Below are positions 34,090 through 47,049 of a stretch of 64,000 nt of DNA, piece by piece. The translations under genes and the position numbers were made by a program. The DNA is from Sapria himalayana (lineage: Eukaryota > Streptophyta > Magnoliopsida > Malpighiales > Rafflesiaceae). The notes beneath the pieces were generated by a model. That model saw nothing but the letters and a program-made list of their open reading frames with translations. It made no database searches and was not told the origin of the DNA. How positions within the stretch are numbered: the first letter of the stretch is position 1; each line of letters begins with the position of its first letter. The stretch is from the NCBI GenBank assembly GCA_029783825.1, contig JAREIK010003431.1, forward strand, positions 2,208,674 to 2,272,673. The letters run 5' to 3'.

Positions 34090-35782
34090 AAGCTGATGTG
34101 TACATAGAATATTGAATTTGACAAAAAGAAAAGTATTAAGATATCTTTAAGATCTTCATGAAAATATTGATTGATTGCTCTACTATTGAATATATATTAT
34201 AATAATGATTCTATCATTGATTTTCTTTTGAAGAAGAAATAATTTATTTATATATACTTTGTCTGGTTGTGAAATGTTGAATTTGTTGTTACATACTTTG
34301 TTGTTTGACTGTTATAAAAAAAAGTAATGGGAAAAGAAAGTTAATATTTAATCTTCTCGTAGTTGCTATATTTGATGTTACATGCTTATCCCTAGTCAAT
34401 TATTAATATTTAAAAGCAATATTAATACATTAAGACTAGCATATAACTTAACTAATATGAGATATTAAGTTAGCACATGAGTATATGCTGGAGAATATTA
34501 CTGAACTGACTCGCTATGAGAAAGTTGCATGGATTATTATATAAGTGTCATACACATTCTCATAGTGATTAGTACTAAAAATTATTCATTGACATGAAGT
34601 CACTACGGTTTCCTACTTAAGGAGTTGTATACTTTAGATTCAACAAACACTGCCTATAACAAGGATTGTTAAAAGGTTATTTATTAGGTATACAATAAAT
34701 TATCCAGAGGGATGTGATTGATCTAGATGGAATTTGTCCATTTTATATAAGGGAAGTGATATCAATTGGCCTTTTGATTGAGTAGGACTTCTAAAATGCA
34801 TGACCATGCTCAAATAAGTCAATTTGAGATATTGAGCTTATTTGTTTAAGTTAGTCTACTCAAAGATCAAAAAACTTATAGATTGAAATGAGGATGACAT
34901 GATTTGTGCCTAATAATTCAATCTAGATATCATGGACAAAAGTATTAAGTCATACAATAAAACAAGTCATGAAATTAGAGTAAGTCGAATGTATTATATT
35001 TCATCACTTGGGTAGCAATGATGTATTACTAAATGCCGCTCATTGTTTGTTTCTTTAAAATGAGATTTTAAAGTTACTGCCAACATTACGAGAACCTATT
35101 AGGTCACACACATAAAAAATGTATATATATTTGGAGTTCATTATATTTTAGTTAGACTAAAATAAACTAGGACTAATCTTAAGTCAGAAATTCATTTCAA
35201 ATCATAAGCTAATTGGATTAAAGAGTTTGGTCCAATTAGTAGATGTTTGAATCGTTAAAACAAGCCCAAACTTAAAGCCGATGTTTCTCTCTTTTAGTTA
35301 ATGACTCATCCTTTTAGAAAGGTATGTGAAAAACTAAAAGATTTTATTAATGACACATCCTTTTAAAAATGTGTGTGAAAAACCAAAAGGTTTCATTAAT
35401 GACACATCCTTTTAGAAAGGTGTGTGAAAAAATAAAAGGTTTCATTAATGATATATTTTTTTAGAAAGGTGTGGGAAAAATCAAATGGTTTCATTAATGA
35501 CACATCCTTTTAGAAAGGTGTGTGAAAAAATCAATAGGTTTTATAAAATGGGAGAGATAGCAAATGAAAATATGATGAAGATATGTTAGTGTGGATACCC
35601 GTAGAGACACAAACATTGACTGTGCTAGAATTTGATTAAATTGTTTGGAATCAAAAGTTTTTTTATTGCACTGCAACATATATATTTTTGTCTAATATTT
35701 AATTGCATTCACTTGGATTATTGGTGAGTTCCTAGTCTGCTTCAAAATTATGTATGAAATCTATCGAAACCCCAACAAAATA
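34090..35782 (+). repeat. Probable LTR or LTR-like sequence
   Basis: A long non-coding block that ends AAACCCCAACA, followed after six bases by TGGCGACT and then gag-like sequence, as an LTR/primer-site junction would be. It contains the 49-bp tandem array. The left limit is a guess, and no partner LTR was seen in the window. Confidence 0.32.
35290..35545. repeat. 49-bp tandem repeat, five units
   Basis: TTAATGACACATCCTTTTAG and the following AAAGGTGTGTGAAAAA recur with starts near 35299, 35348, 35397, 35446 and 35495: exactly 49 bp each time. Units differ by scattered substitutions. Confidence 0.9.
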
Positions 35783-36080
35783 ATGGCGACTAGAAATGAC
35801 CAATGTCCTTAACCAAGAGAATCAGTGAATTGGAGAATTAGGACACTATACTACAAAAAAAAAAGATTTGAATAATACAATAAGACCTTTTGAAGGCATG
35901 CAAAATTCAATTGAGAAAAAACAAGATGCAATGTATGATATAATTGTGAAGATTTTGGATTATGCATCAAGTTCTAAAGGAGATTTGGAGAGATCATTCA
36001 CTTCATGGCTACCATTTGAGCACTCAAAATTAGATTTTGTCTTTAAGGAGTATGATTTAAAAGGAAAATCATACTGGTGA
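35783..36080 (+). pseudogene. Possible retrotransposon gag N-terminus relic
   Basis: Translation gives ATRNDQCP near 35791 and, in an open frame to 36080, a segment with FEGMQNSIEKKQDAMYDIIVK, then LERSFTSWLPFEHSKLDFVF. This resembles the coiled start and LDFP-type beginning of chromovirus-like gypsy gag. It stops at 36080 next to a microsatellite and has no further domains. Confidence 0.35.
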
Positions 36081-36083
36081 CCA

Positions 36084-36085
<2 letters not shown>

Positions 36086-36155
<70 letters not shown>
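36086..36155. repeat. (AT)n(GT)n microsatellite
   Basis: About 44 bases of AT repeats followed by about 25 bases of GT repeats. Confidence 0.92.
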
Positions 36156-36159
<4 letters not shown>

Positions 36160-36454
36160 ATATTTTGTCATGTACTTAAAAGTGTTTAGACGTGGTTATA
36201 ACAATGTTGAAGTTGTGTGACATTCTTCTATTTTTTTTGAAAAATGGGAGATGGATTGCTCAATGATGAGCAATGATTTTAGTGTGGAAGTTTATTTTAT
36301 ATATAAAATACTGAATATTTTTTATAATTTGGTAAGATTTTCACATTGTGTCAACCTAAAAGAAGGCTTTATTTGTAATTATTACATAAAAACTAAGATT
36401 TTAATGATTTTGACAAATAGTTGTGAAATTAAAAATTATAGAGTGAAATATGTG

Positions 36455-38650
36455 ACTTGGTAACTAGAAAGAGAGGGAAAGGTCATATAAGTCATAGCAT
36501 ATGACATAATACAGCTTGATTATACTTTTAGGTACTTATGGAGTAGTTTCCACAACTCTTCAAAGTTGGAACTTTACAAACATAGTCATGGAAATCTTTG
36601 TATGTTACAACCCTATTACTTTGTTGAAACATTCCTTTCGCTCTGCAAAACATTATTTTGGCTATAAAGGTTTCTTAAAGTTATAGTCGAATTAGCATGA
36701 AACGACTTAATAGCTATGACATTAATTTTACATCCCAATAACAAAGTATCCCACTAGTGCTATAAGCCATGGTAGCAACTACATGCCATGACTTTTGGCT
36801 ACATAATGTTATAGAAAGCCAAACACAAGTTGTGGCCAAATGAAGCACTATGACTCTTGGCTCAAAAATGAAACCAAACCATGACCATTATTCAATGCTA
36901 TGAATTTGTGTTAGAGAATAAAAATGCAAAAACCAAGGCCAAACTTAGTATAATGATATTTAATTATAAAGATTAAATGCACAAGATGTGGCCACATATC
37001 AATGTTGTTAGTTTGTGTTACAGAAACTAAATGAGCCATCATGAATTTTCTCAGTATCATGACCATCAAGTAGAGGAAAGAGACCAAAGACATGGCTTGT
37101 ACTCATCACCACGGGTTTGTGTTTCATAATTGAAAGACCAAAGCCATAACTTTGATTTAGTTATATGACTTCCACATAAAAAACCTACACTAAATGCATG
37201 AGTGTATAAGAAAATCCCTAATAAACCAAGTGAAATCCATGAGAAACTTGAGGAAGATGACATAAAAAGCTCTACAACTTTATTTTTAGGGCGAACTACG
37301 AACAACACGGGCAATATGAGTCACAAGCATAAATCCTAGAGGTGACCTCACATTCTAACCCCCTCTTAATCGTAAATCCAAGTGAAATCAAATAAATTTT
37401 TACTTTTGAGGGATATAGGTTTTTAAACCAAGATTCATACGAGATGAATTTATATTTATTTAATATGTCATTCTCCCAAATTTCAAGCTGTATGGAGAAT
37501 ATAGGGATAATATGATGTATCGATGTGTATTAGATACTTATTTTAATATTTTAATATGCTGTTTTATTATGAATTTATTTGGTTATAGATGGTTTGATAG
37601 TTAAATAGAACTAAGACTAGTTTTTGGCTATTGATAGATTCATACATGATTTGATTAGAGTATAATGACAAGTAAGCTATGAAACACCCTCATGCATATA
37701 GAAGGAAGTGTCATCCCTTCTTACCATGATGCATGAGATAAACCTATATGCTAAAATTCTAAATTTAAGTATATTAAATTATTGTGACTATGATGCACAT
37801 GATTAAAAGCATAAATATTTTATAGTCTAATCCATTATGTTTATCTTAGCAAAATTGACTCTCTATTGATGTTTCACTATAAATAGAACATTATCCTAAT
37901 GTTCACCTTTAGTGTGAGAGTAATCTACCATAGTGGGCAAAGATGATAGGTAAGCCTTATGTCAGATCATCTGAAGGTAATTCATATGGTAGTAATAACC
38001 ATACAAGGTAGTTTTGAGTAATGATGAGGAAAAGTGTAAGTAATAATGTGAGCATAGCGCTAACAAAGATCAAAGTACAAATACTTTTATTACAATATCA
38101 ATTCTTATAAAAAAAGATATTAGAGGTCAGAGAATAAGAAAGCATATTCAATATAATTATTAAGGTAGTTAATGAGTTGTATAAAAGGTGGGGATTTGTA
38201 AATAACATCTGAGCATAAATTATTTATTATTTTGGTGTTAAAATATTAAGGGGACAATTATGAGAGGACCATCATTTTGAATGACTCAATAATTGATAAC
38301 CATCTTATATACAAATATGGAAAGAGATCATTCATAATTATCAACCATTCATTCTATGACTAAGCTTAATCATAATATGGTTAATTAAAATTTCATTATG
38401 TATAAAAATATCAATGATTTATAGAATGTAGGATTTATGACTTGAATCCTATTTATTGTGCCTACTATAATAGTTATTAATTATAATTGACTGATCTAAC
38501 TCCAAGTATAATCTATGTGGGATCAATATCTAGACTAAATATCTATTTTATTATTTATATAACTCATATACTTATATAATGATATTGTAACATGCACTCT
38601 CTGCTAACTAGCATTTGAAATGCACCTAACCATAAAAATTAAGTGTGATA
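36455..38650 (+). repeat. Forward copy of the 2.3-kb LTR family (solo-LTR-like)
   Basis: Starts TTGGTAACTAGAAAGAGAGG and aligns over its length with the reverse complements of 20698-22990 and 27551-29410, ending near AATGCACCTAACCATAAAA. It abuts the copia relic at about 38680 without gag or primer site, so it is best read as a solo LTR. Small frames inside (36911-37314) are shadows. Confidence 0.52.
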
Positions 38651-38679
38651 ATAAATTTCAAAAATCAATCAAACATGCC

Positions 38680-40880
38680 CCTAGTGGGAGTTAAAATCAT
38701 GGTAGATCAAAATCAATAAGTAAACATAATATCAAGTAGTATAACTATGATAAGAAATGGTACTTCAAAAGAGATTGTTTGTATTATAAAAAGAATTGAC
38801 GATGAGTCATCAAAAACTCAAAGGAAAATATCAACTATCAAGGATGATGACAAAAACTTATACAGTAAGGCGACAATAATAATTGATAGCCAAGAGCAGT
38901 TTGCTGATGTCTTGTTATTAGACCCAAGACTATCATGACATATGATATCTTAGAGAAATGTTTTACAAATATGAACCAATCTTAGAATATTTTGTACACA
39001 TGATGATTATCATGCTTTAAAAATTATTGACATTGATACTATCAAAATAAAGATATTTGATCGTATGATTTACACTATTCATAAAGTATGACATGCAAAG
39101 GAATTAAATAAAAAACTATTTTCTTTGGGACAGATGAATCAATTTGGTTGTAAAACTCATGTTGAGAATGAGATGATAAACATCTGAGAGGTATGCTTCT
39201 AATTTTGAAAGGAGAAATATCATGAAAAATTTATTCATGCTTAAAGGAGAAATAATACAAAAAGCTAATGCAAGTATTGTATTAATTAATTTAGGAGAAG
39301 AGTCAATGATTATGCAACAACTCAAGTTAGGCTATATGTCAAAACAATGTTTAAAGATTCTTTCTAATAGAAAGTTACTTCTAGGGCTCAAATAAGGAGA
39401 TCTACCTTTTATGAAAATTGTGTTACTAGTAAACAATATAGATTAACATTTAATAGATTAGTTGATAGAAGTATGTGCATTTAGACTTGATTCATTATGA
39501 TGTATGAAAATCACCAGAAATGTCCCAAGGAGGAGTAATATACTTTGTGTTCATCATTGATGATTACTCAAAGAAATATTAGGTGTATCCAATCAAGAAG
39601 AAGTCAAATGTGTTTATTTAATATCTTCAAAGCATAAGTGGAACTTGAATATGGAAAAAAGATTTAAGTACTTCATATATATACTAGAAGAGTGTATACA
39701 AATGGTGAGTTTCTTGCCCTTTAGAGGTAGGAAGATATCAAATGATTGTTAATGATCATATACACATCATAACAAAATGGAGTGGTTGGATGTATGAATA
39801 TAATTCTTATAGAATAGATGAGAGATATGTTGAGAACTACAAGTCTACCTAACTCATTTTGGGTTGAGATAACTAATACCACATGTTTGTGATAAATCTA
39901 TCATGATCACCTGCAGTTGATTTAAAGATGCTTATGGAGATGTTGATTGGGTAGCTAATAGATTATTCTAATTTATATTTTTTAGATATCCTACATATGT
40001 GATGTAGAACACCCAAAAAAGAATAAAATTGGTTTAGAATTTTAGAAAGTGTATATATTTAGGGTATGCTGAAGGAGTAAAACGGTATCATCTAAGATAT
40101 CATAGTAACCATAAGGTTATTATTAGTAGGGATATAATTTTGGTAGAAAATTAACTATAAAAATGAATGAAAATGATAGCACATTAAAAGAAGTTTCAGA
40201 GACTACATATGTATAAGTAGAAAATATAACACAAAAAACTTCTATATATAAGGAGGAAGCACCAGAGAAAGAGGTATAGGAATAAGTAGAGTATGAGGCT
40301 CCAGAAGTTTGTCAATCATTTCATGATATTTGGCCACTAGCTTGACACCTAGAGTATGTTATAGAGAGCAACATTGCATACTGTCTTTTAATACATGATA
40401 GAGAACCACTAATATTTTATGAAGCTAGAAGTAGCTCATACATATCTCAATGGATGATAACAATGCAATAAGAAATTAAAACTCTACATAAGAACAAGAC
40501 ATGGAAGCTAGTACCGTTACCATATCTAAAAAAAATCATTAGTAAAAAATGAGTCTATACAATCAAGTAAGATAACAATGAACAAATATAAAGGTATCAT
40601 GCATGATTGATGCTAAATGAATATGCTCAGAAAGAAGGTTGTGACTTTTTTGAGATTTTTTCTTCGATAGTTTATCTTATAATAATTAGAGTACTGATCA
40701 CTTTATGTGCTATGCTTGATTTATATTTAAATTTGTTGGATGTCAAAACTATGTTTCTTCATGAAAAACTTGAAGTATAATTTTATATGCTTTAACAAGT
40801 AGGTTTTGTTCAAATAGGAAAGGAAAACTTTCTTTACAGGTTGACTAAATCTCTATATGGTCTCAAATTAAGATATTATT
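38680..40880 (+). pseudogene. Decayed copia gag-pol relic (Tnt1-like)
   Basis: Translated in changing frames, it shows the copia order: RGRNHGRSKS and a damaged zinc knuckle YDKKWYFKRDC (about 38680-38780); protease region with LYSKATIIIDSQEQFADVLL and DPRLS-HM (about 38860-38945); SLGQMNQFGCKTHVENE (about 39125); GAG-pre-integrase ending FYENCVTSKQYRLTFNR (about 39405-39460); integrase with FIIDDYSK and YTNGEFLAL (about 39550-39720); then reverse transcriptase with WKLVPLPYLKK, LLDVKTMFLHEKLE and LYRLTKSLYGLK (about 40500-40867). The sequence stops just before the YVDD region. Stops throughout. The 5' part of gag is replaced by the LTR copy ending at 38650. Confidence 0.78.
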
Positions 40881-41816
40881 TTATTTTAATTTTTTTTTGT
40901 ATTTTGAAGTGAGTAGAGATATAAAGGCTATAGTGAATGCCAATTAATTTAATTTTATTTGATTTTTTTATTAATTTACCATCTTTAGATGGGAGGGTAA
41001 AGTGCACCACTATCCTGTGGTCCTAGCAGCTGATCTGTTGGCAATCAACTATTGCTTGGCAATGACATTTTTAAAAAAATGAGGTATGTGCATGTATGAT
41101 ACCTCATTTAATAATAAATTATCAAGACATGCACATGAGGTTTAGAGCATACTTTTTAAAAATCACAGAAGGGTGCATGCTTTGCAATTGCTATGTATAT
41201 GCAACATATATGCTTTACGTAACATATGTATATATATTTATCATATTAAAATATTTGATAAATAACAATATATATATATATATATCATAACAATATGTAT
41301 AATATATACATACTACATATTTTTTTATTTCTTAATACACGAGTTGTTGATGTGACCTACCACATATAATAAAACTATCTTTTTTTTTCATAACTTTTTT
41401 TGATTTTTTTTTCACATTAGGCTCATTGATATGATGAGGTTCAGGGTAATGTCATTTTATGTATTTGGAATCACAAAAACATAATTATTTTTGGTTTTAG
41501 AGGTCAAGGTAAAATGATACAATTAAAAAATAAAAATTGTTAGAAAATTTTATTATTCCATTTTTAGATCATAAAACAAAAATTTCCCTTATTCATTGGG
41601 AAAATTTATGTGAACAACCTTCAAATTTTCATCTAGAACCACAACCAAAAGTTTTATAAAAAACTACTTAAATTCAAAAAATCAATGATTTTCCAATTTT
41701 AGAATATGTTTAAAAAATTATGGTTTTTCGAAAACAAAAAAATCATGGTTTTCAAAACTACTTTTTGTTTTTGAAAAGCATTGTAGTGAGGTTTCTATTT
41801 TTGTTTTTATTATATT

Positions 41817-41819
<3 letters not shown>
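40881..41819. other. AT-rich spacer, nothing identified
   Basis: Contains short AT runs and a 64-codon low-complexity frame at 41096-41290. No gene can be supported. Confidence 0.5.
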
Positions 41820-41853
<34 letters not shown>

Positions 41854-42390
41854 GTATGCTATATAGGCTTATAATATATATCTAAGTGTGTATATATAAT
41901 ATTTATATTTATATAGATATATGGATATATTGATTTTTATATATAAGTTTATATAATTATATATGCTTTATATATATATATAACATGATAAAACATATAT
42001 ACATACATACATACATACATATATATATATATGCTATATATGCTTATAATATATATCTAAGTGTGTGTGTATATAATATTTATATTTATATAGATATATG
42101 GATATAATGATTTTTATATATAAGTTTATATAATTATATATGCTATATATATATATATAACATGATAAAACATATATATATATATATATAGGTATATAAT
42201 TATATCTATACATAAAATAAGTATACAACATATATGTATAGATATGTGTTTTATTTGGTTTATATATATATATATATATATAAACCAATAAAAAAAAATA
42301 CACACACACACACACACATATACATACATACATAATTATAAAACAAAAATACATATGTATAAATCTATGTATAGATATAACTATATACCT

Positions 42391-42464
<74 letters not shown>

Positions 42465-42465
42465 A
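41820..42465. repeat. Microsatellite cluster with internal ~170-bp tandem duplication
   Basis: Includes (CA)n at 41820-41848, (CA)n at 42301-42319 and (CA)n at 42394-42444 followed by (TA)n. Between them 41851-42000 is repeated almost exactly at 42026-42175, sharing gcttataatatatatctaag and aacatgataaaacatatata. The 135-codon reverse frame over this region is a repeat artefact. Confidence 0.88.
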
Positions 42466-43129
42466 GTATATATTTGTTTTATTGCACTACAAGAAACAAC
42501 TTTTTAGAAATACCCAATTCCATTTCTAATCCTATCGTAATGTTCAAATAGCTACGTAATTTAAATTAAAAAGAATCTATTTCTAAGTACTCCTTTCTAA
42601 ATTTCAGAAGCAGATTACGGATAATGCTTGGGCATTTCTAAAAAGAATGACTGAAAATATACATCACTAAAATTAGCAATGACAATGAGATTTTGAATTC
42701 CATCATTAAATTAAAGATGGAAAAAAAATTAAAAGACAATATCCATTTCTAAATTAGCGATAGACTAACATAAAAATGTAACATCTGTTCTCTATCTAAA
42801 ATAGAATTAGAAATATCAATTTCCATTTCTATTGTCTGTAACAGGAACATTTCTCATTTGTGTAGTTCTATTTGCTATATACATTATACAAATAAATACA
42901 AAAACCATATAACATGAAATCAAATAAGTACATTTATATATTATTCATCAAATATCATTCACATAACATCCACTATAGAATAACACGTCAGATAATAAAC
43001 AAAAATGTCCATAAAATACAATAAACAATTCATAACTTAATTAAAAAAACATAAACACAAAAACTTTAATTCCACAATAAAAATATTCATTGCAACAAAT
43101 TAATAACAAAACATCACAAACAACTCTGA

Positions 43130-45340
43130 GTCATTGTCCTGATGACTATTTTCCTATGGAGTTCTAGATGAATCTTTTTCAGAATGATGAAAAATAGATG
43201 ATATCTCTGCTAATTTGCACATAATTTTCTCAATCTTCAAAATCTTTTGTTGTATTTTATCCTCTCTCTTAATTCTTTTAGCCTCTCTTTTTTTTATCTC
43301 TTCAATTTTCTTTTTGAATCTCTTCATTTTTTTTTGTTGAATCTCTTCATTTTTTTTATTGCATCTCTTTATTCTTTTGTTGCATCTTCTTATTTTTCCT
43401 TTACAATGTATCCTAAATTATATATATCTCCTCATACAACCTCTCATCAAATATATTATTGTAATTGGAAAATAATAAATAACTCTAAACAGAACTTGGA
43501 TAAAATATAGATGCATGGGTACCAAGATCATATACTCACCATTATTTGGCTCAACTCCGATAGTTTGAAGGCAAATATGCATAATATCAATCTCTAATAA
43601 CTTTGTAGAAAGATTAGTCAATTGTGAAACAATTAAACCATTTTCTCTATAGCTTCCTATAATTATTAAAATACAACATTATTTATTATTAATATATTCA
43701 AATCAAATTTATACTAGCACAAGAAACTATCATCTCCCTACTTAAAAATAAAAAAAAGTGTAGTTACTCATTACATTTAATGAGTCCATAAATAATAACT
43801 CATTAGTTATATAAAAAAATATACTTGATTTTGCATATTATTTATAGTGAATGCCAAATAATTAATTATTTTACATTATTTCCTTTTATTTGCAATTTAC
43901 ATATTAAACTAAAAGTACAAAATGAGAAACACATTAATATCATGACTGTTTGTCCACAAATGATCAAATCTTCTTCTTGTGCATTCTCTTGAATACTTCA
44001 AATGGTATTGGTGGACGTCTTAACTCAGTCTCCTAAAATAAATAATAGTTACTATTAAGGAGTATCATAATATATTACACATATATATTATCTTTTTGCA
44101 TTCAAAAAATTTAATTAAAAAAAAAAATAAAAGATAATTATTAAAAAATCTACTGAATGTTGGTAGGTTTCCTTTGAACCTCCAATATGTTTTAAAGGTC
44201 ATGATCCTTTACATACTTTCTCTAATCGATGATTGTGTGAGGTCATCCGGGACAATGTCTTGAACTCCTTATTGTTCCAGTATTCCCACCACTTTATCTA
44301 AATATTAGGAGGACACTATTAGGCTTTGTATCTTTACTATATTTTTTCTCTATTTTCCAATCTTGTCATTATATCTTATACTTACCACATATTTCCATTT
44401 ATCCTTCATCAAGACCACCAAAGCATTTTATTACATTTATATTTTTTCTACAAAAACCAAATAAAACAACGATACATTGCTATACATTTAAGAGTAAAAC
44501 ATATTAGATCAAATTTAAAAATAAGTAAATGCATAAAAATTATATCTCAAATTCTTCCCAATAAAATTCTTTTATACTTGGGGGCACTTTACTCTACTTT
44601 ATACCCTCCAAAATTAGTTTCTTCTTAAATACCTTTTTGATTGTAATGAGAAGTAAGAGAAATAAATTTGTATGTAATTTAATATCAGCATGTACATATA
44701 TATATATAAACAAAATACACCAATTTTTCTATTACTAAGTTAACATTTAATTTATTTATATTTATTATCTAAAACTTTAAAACACAAATAATATTTTAAT
44801 TTTAAATGGTAATATTCGATATATAGTAATATCATACTTTGTTATTAGATTAAATTATCCAATTTCAAACATTATAATATACTTATAATTTCATTCATAT
44901 TTTATTTTACATTTATTTAAAACAAAAATAATGAAAAATGTTAATGCATGTATGTATTATATTTAAGAAAGCTACATATGATTTATTGTCGATTATGGAC
45001 CGAATGAATATCCTACCAAAATTCTAGATTTTCTCATAACTTGGCAACTAAATTCCAGATTATGAATATCCTATTGATGTCGATGATGCAATACCAATGT
45101 ATGGGCCTACTAAAATATGTGCGATAGAGCAATCAATACCTTCTGGTGTAAAATGAGATGAAGAAGAAATATCAGTGACAGTTAATCTGTGTATGTGATG
45201 ATGATGTGATGCCAATGTTTCTTCGTACATGTAGAAGAATGTAGTGAGACATTTGTAATGTTGTCATCACTAAATACATGTAGATTTTCTCCTCCATAAA
45301 TTGTTAGTTGACTATTTCTATCCCTCCCTGCATATTGAGT
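43130..45340 (-). pseudogene. CACTA second gene, Transposase_24 (PF03004)-like relic
   Basis: The reverse strand gives YWNNKEFKTLSRMTSHNHRLEK (about 44290-44210), then HIGGSKETYQHS, then TELRRPPIPFEVFKRMHKKK (about 44030-43970). This is the order seen in Ptta/En-Spm Transposase_24 proteins (W...S..N..NR, GS.S, E.g..p...ElF..TH). A lysine/glutamate-rich, coiled-coil-like tail follows (about 43420-43200). Stops, frameshifts and AT-rich intron-like stretches separate the blocks. It lies downstream of the TNP2 gene on the same strand, as in other plant CACTA elements. Confidence 0.55.
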
Positions 45341-47049
45341 TTCTCAGCCACTTGAATGGTTATTTTTTATACCTAAATTAAGATATATAAATATTGAAAT
45401 ATATAGAGGCAATGAAAATATGTTATGAAAATGTCATAATAACAAGAGATTATGATAAACATATTGACATTCAAAAAATCAAAAAAAAAATTATTTTATA
45501 TCCAAATTATAACAATTACAAAATAAGCATGATACCATAACATGACAGTCAATAAATTTTTATTTATCATTGGAAATTTCTAACATATCATATCTATTAA
45601 TTTTTTCATCATCATCTGATTTTATAATTAATTCCTCCTCATTATCTTCTTCAACATGGATATCATCAATGTCCAAATAGTTTTCACATTCACCAAATAA
45701 TATTTGAAGCCCGTCATCTATCCCACGAACAATTAAATAAAGTTTCACATTATTCTTTTGAAATAATGATACAAGTGATAGAGTAAAAATAATATCCTTT
45801 TCAACAACTTCCACAGCTAATTTAGGTTTTATTCTGCATATTTCCCATTAGCCACAAGAATTTCTTCTTGTTGTTGGATAAATGGTGTAACACACTTATT
45901 TGACTTGTACCACTAGAATAAATAAATCATACTTAAAGTAATATTTCTTATAGTACACATCAACAATGTTATATTGATGATGAAATCTAGTACCCATATT
46001 TGAAATATGATCATACCATTCATACTTAAATAGAATTATCCTTTTAATTAGTAAAGTAGGAAATTCTATGTCTAGAAATATAATTAGTCGACCATGAAAA
46101 TCAATAGTAGATATAGTATTGGCAGATCCCTTGATGCAAACACCACTATTCATTGCAGGTCTATTTAAAATATGTTTCAAAGTATGAAATTTCTATCCAT
46201 TTATAAAATATATGGGATATGTCTGTAAACTTTGTAATGATCATTTTGCCAGATCGTTCATTTGTCTATTACAAATATTTGATGATAAAAATTATACCTA
46301 CAAAATAATAAAAGATAAATTCATACTTAATATTGCACGTAACTATTTAGAACCAAGAATGATAAGTTATATACTAAAAATTTTTAAACCAATTTGTGAA
46401 ATCCTTTTTTCAAGCTTTACATCAATTGAAGCATCATCAATATGCAGTTCTCTTTGTCTTAATTACTTAGCATAAATTCTTCAAAAATATTTTGAATTAT
46501 TAAAAAGCTATATCGCATACAATGACAAAAAATGAGGATATAAAATTATTATAAATCTTACTCAATATAAGATGTAATTTTCTTGTAGTTCAATAAAATA
46601 TTTGTGTGTAGCATGATACTCCTAGTCATTCAATACATATCTTTATGTTTTATCTACTATATGATCGACCCACTTGTCTAAAAATAGAAAGCATATCATT
46701 TCTTCCAATCCATCCCACATATCATATATTTTATTTGCTGATAATTTATTATGCGCATTATATAATTGTGGCCAAAAGTAGTGTGCACAAAATTTTGATA
46801 TCTCTTCGACCAAGTAGGTATTGTATATCAATCCTTAAACTTGACTTTATTTTGAACATTATTTTTCAATTTTCTAAGATATTTGAAATAGATATATATT
46901 AAAAAAAATTATCGGATGCATTTATATTTTTAGATTAACAAAAAAAAATTATATAACTTCTCAAATGGATACATCCATCAATTTTACACAAGGCCTGCTA
47001 TCATAGATTCATAAGATAAGTGAATCAGAATATGTTTCAATTTTACATC

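Noticed and set aside
34090..34180. Resemblance of tcctctctcaagctgatgtgtacata to the 3' region of a reverse-strand copia element
   Set aside because: Too short and diverged to support a separate element.
42034..42441. 135-codon reverse frame
   Set aside because: Translation of CA and AT microsatellites.
44326..44628. 100-codon forward frame
   Set aside because: Antisense to the CACTA second-gene region; no domain.
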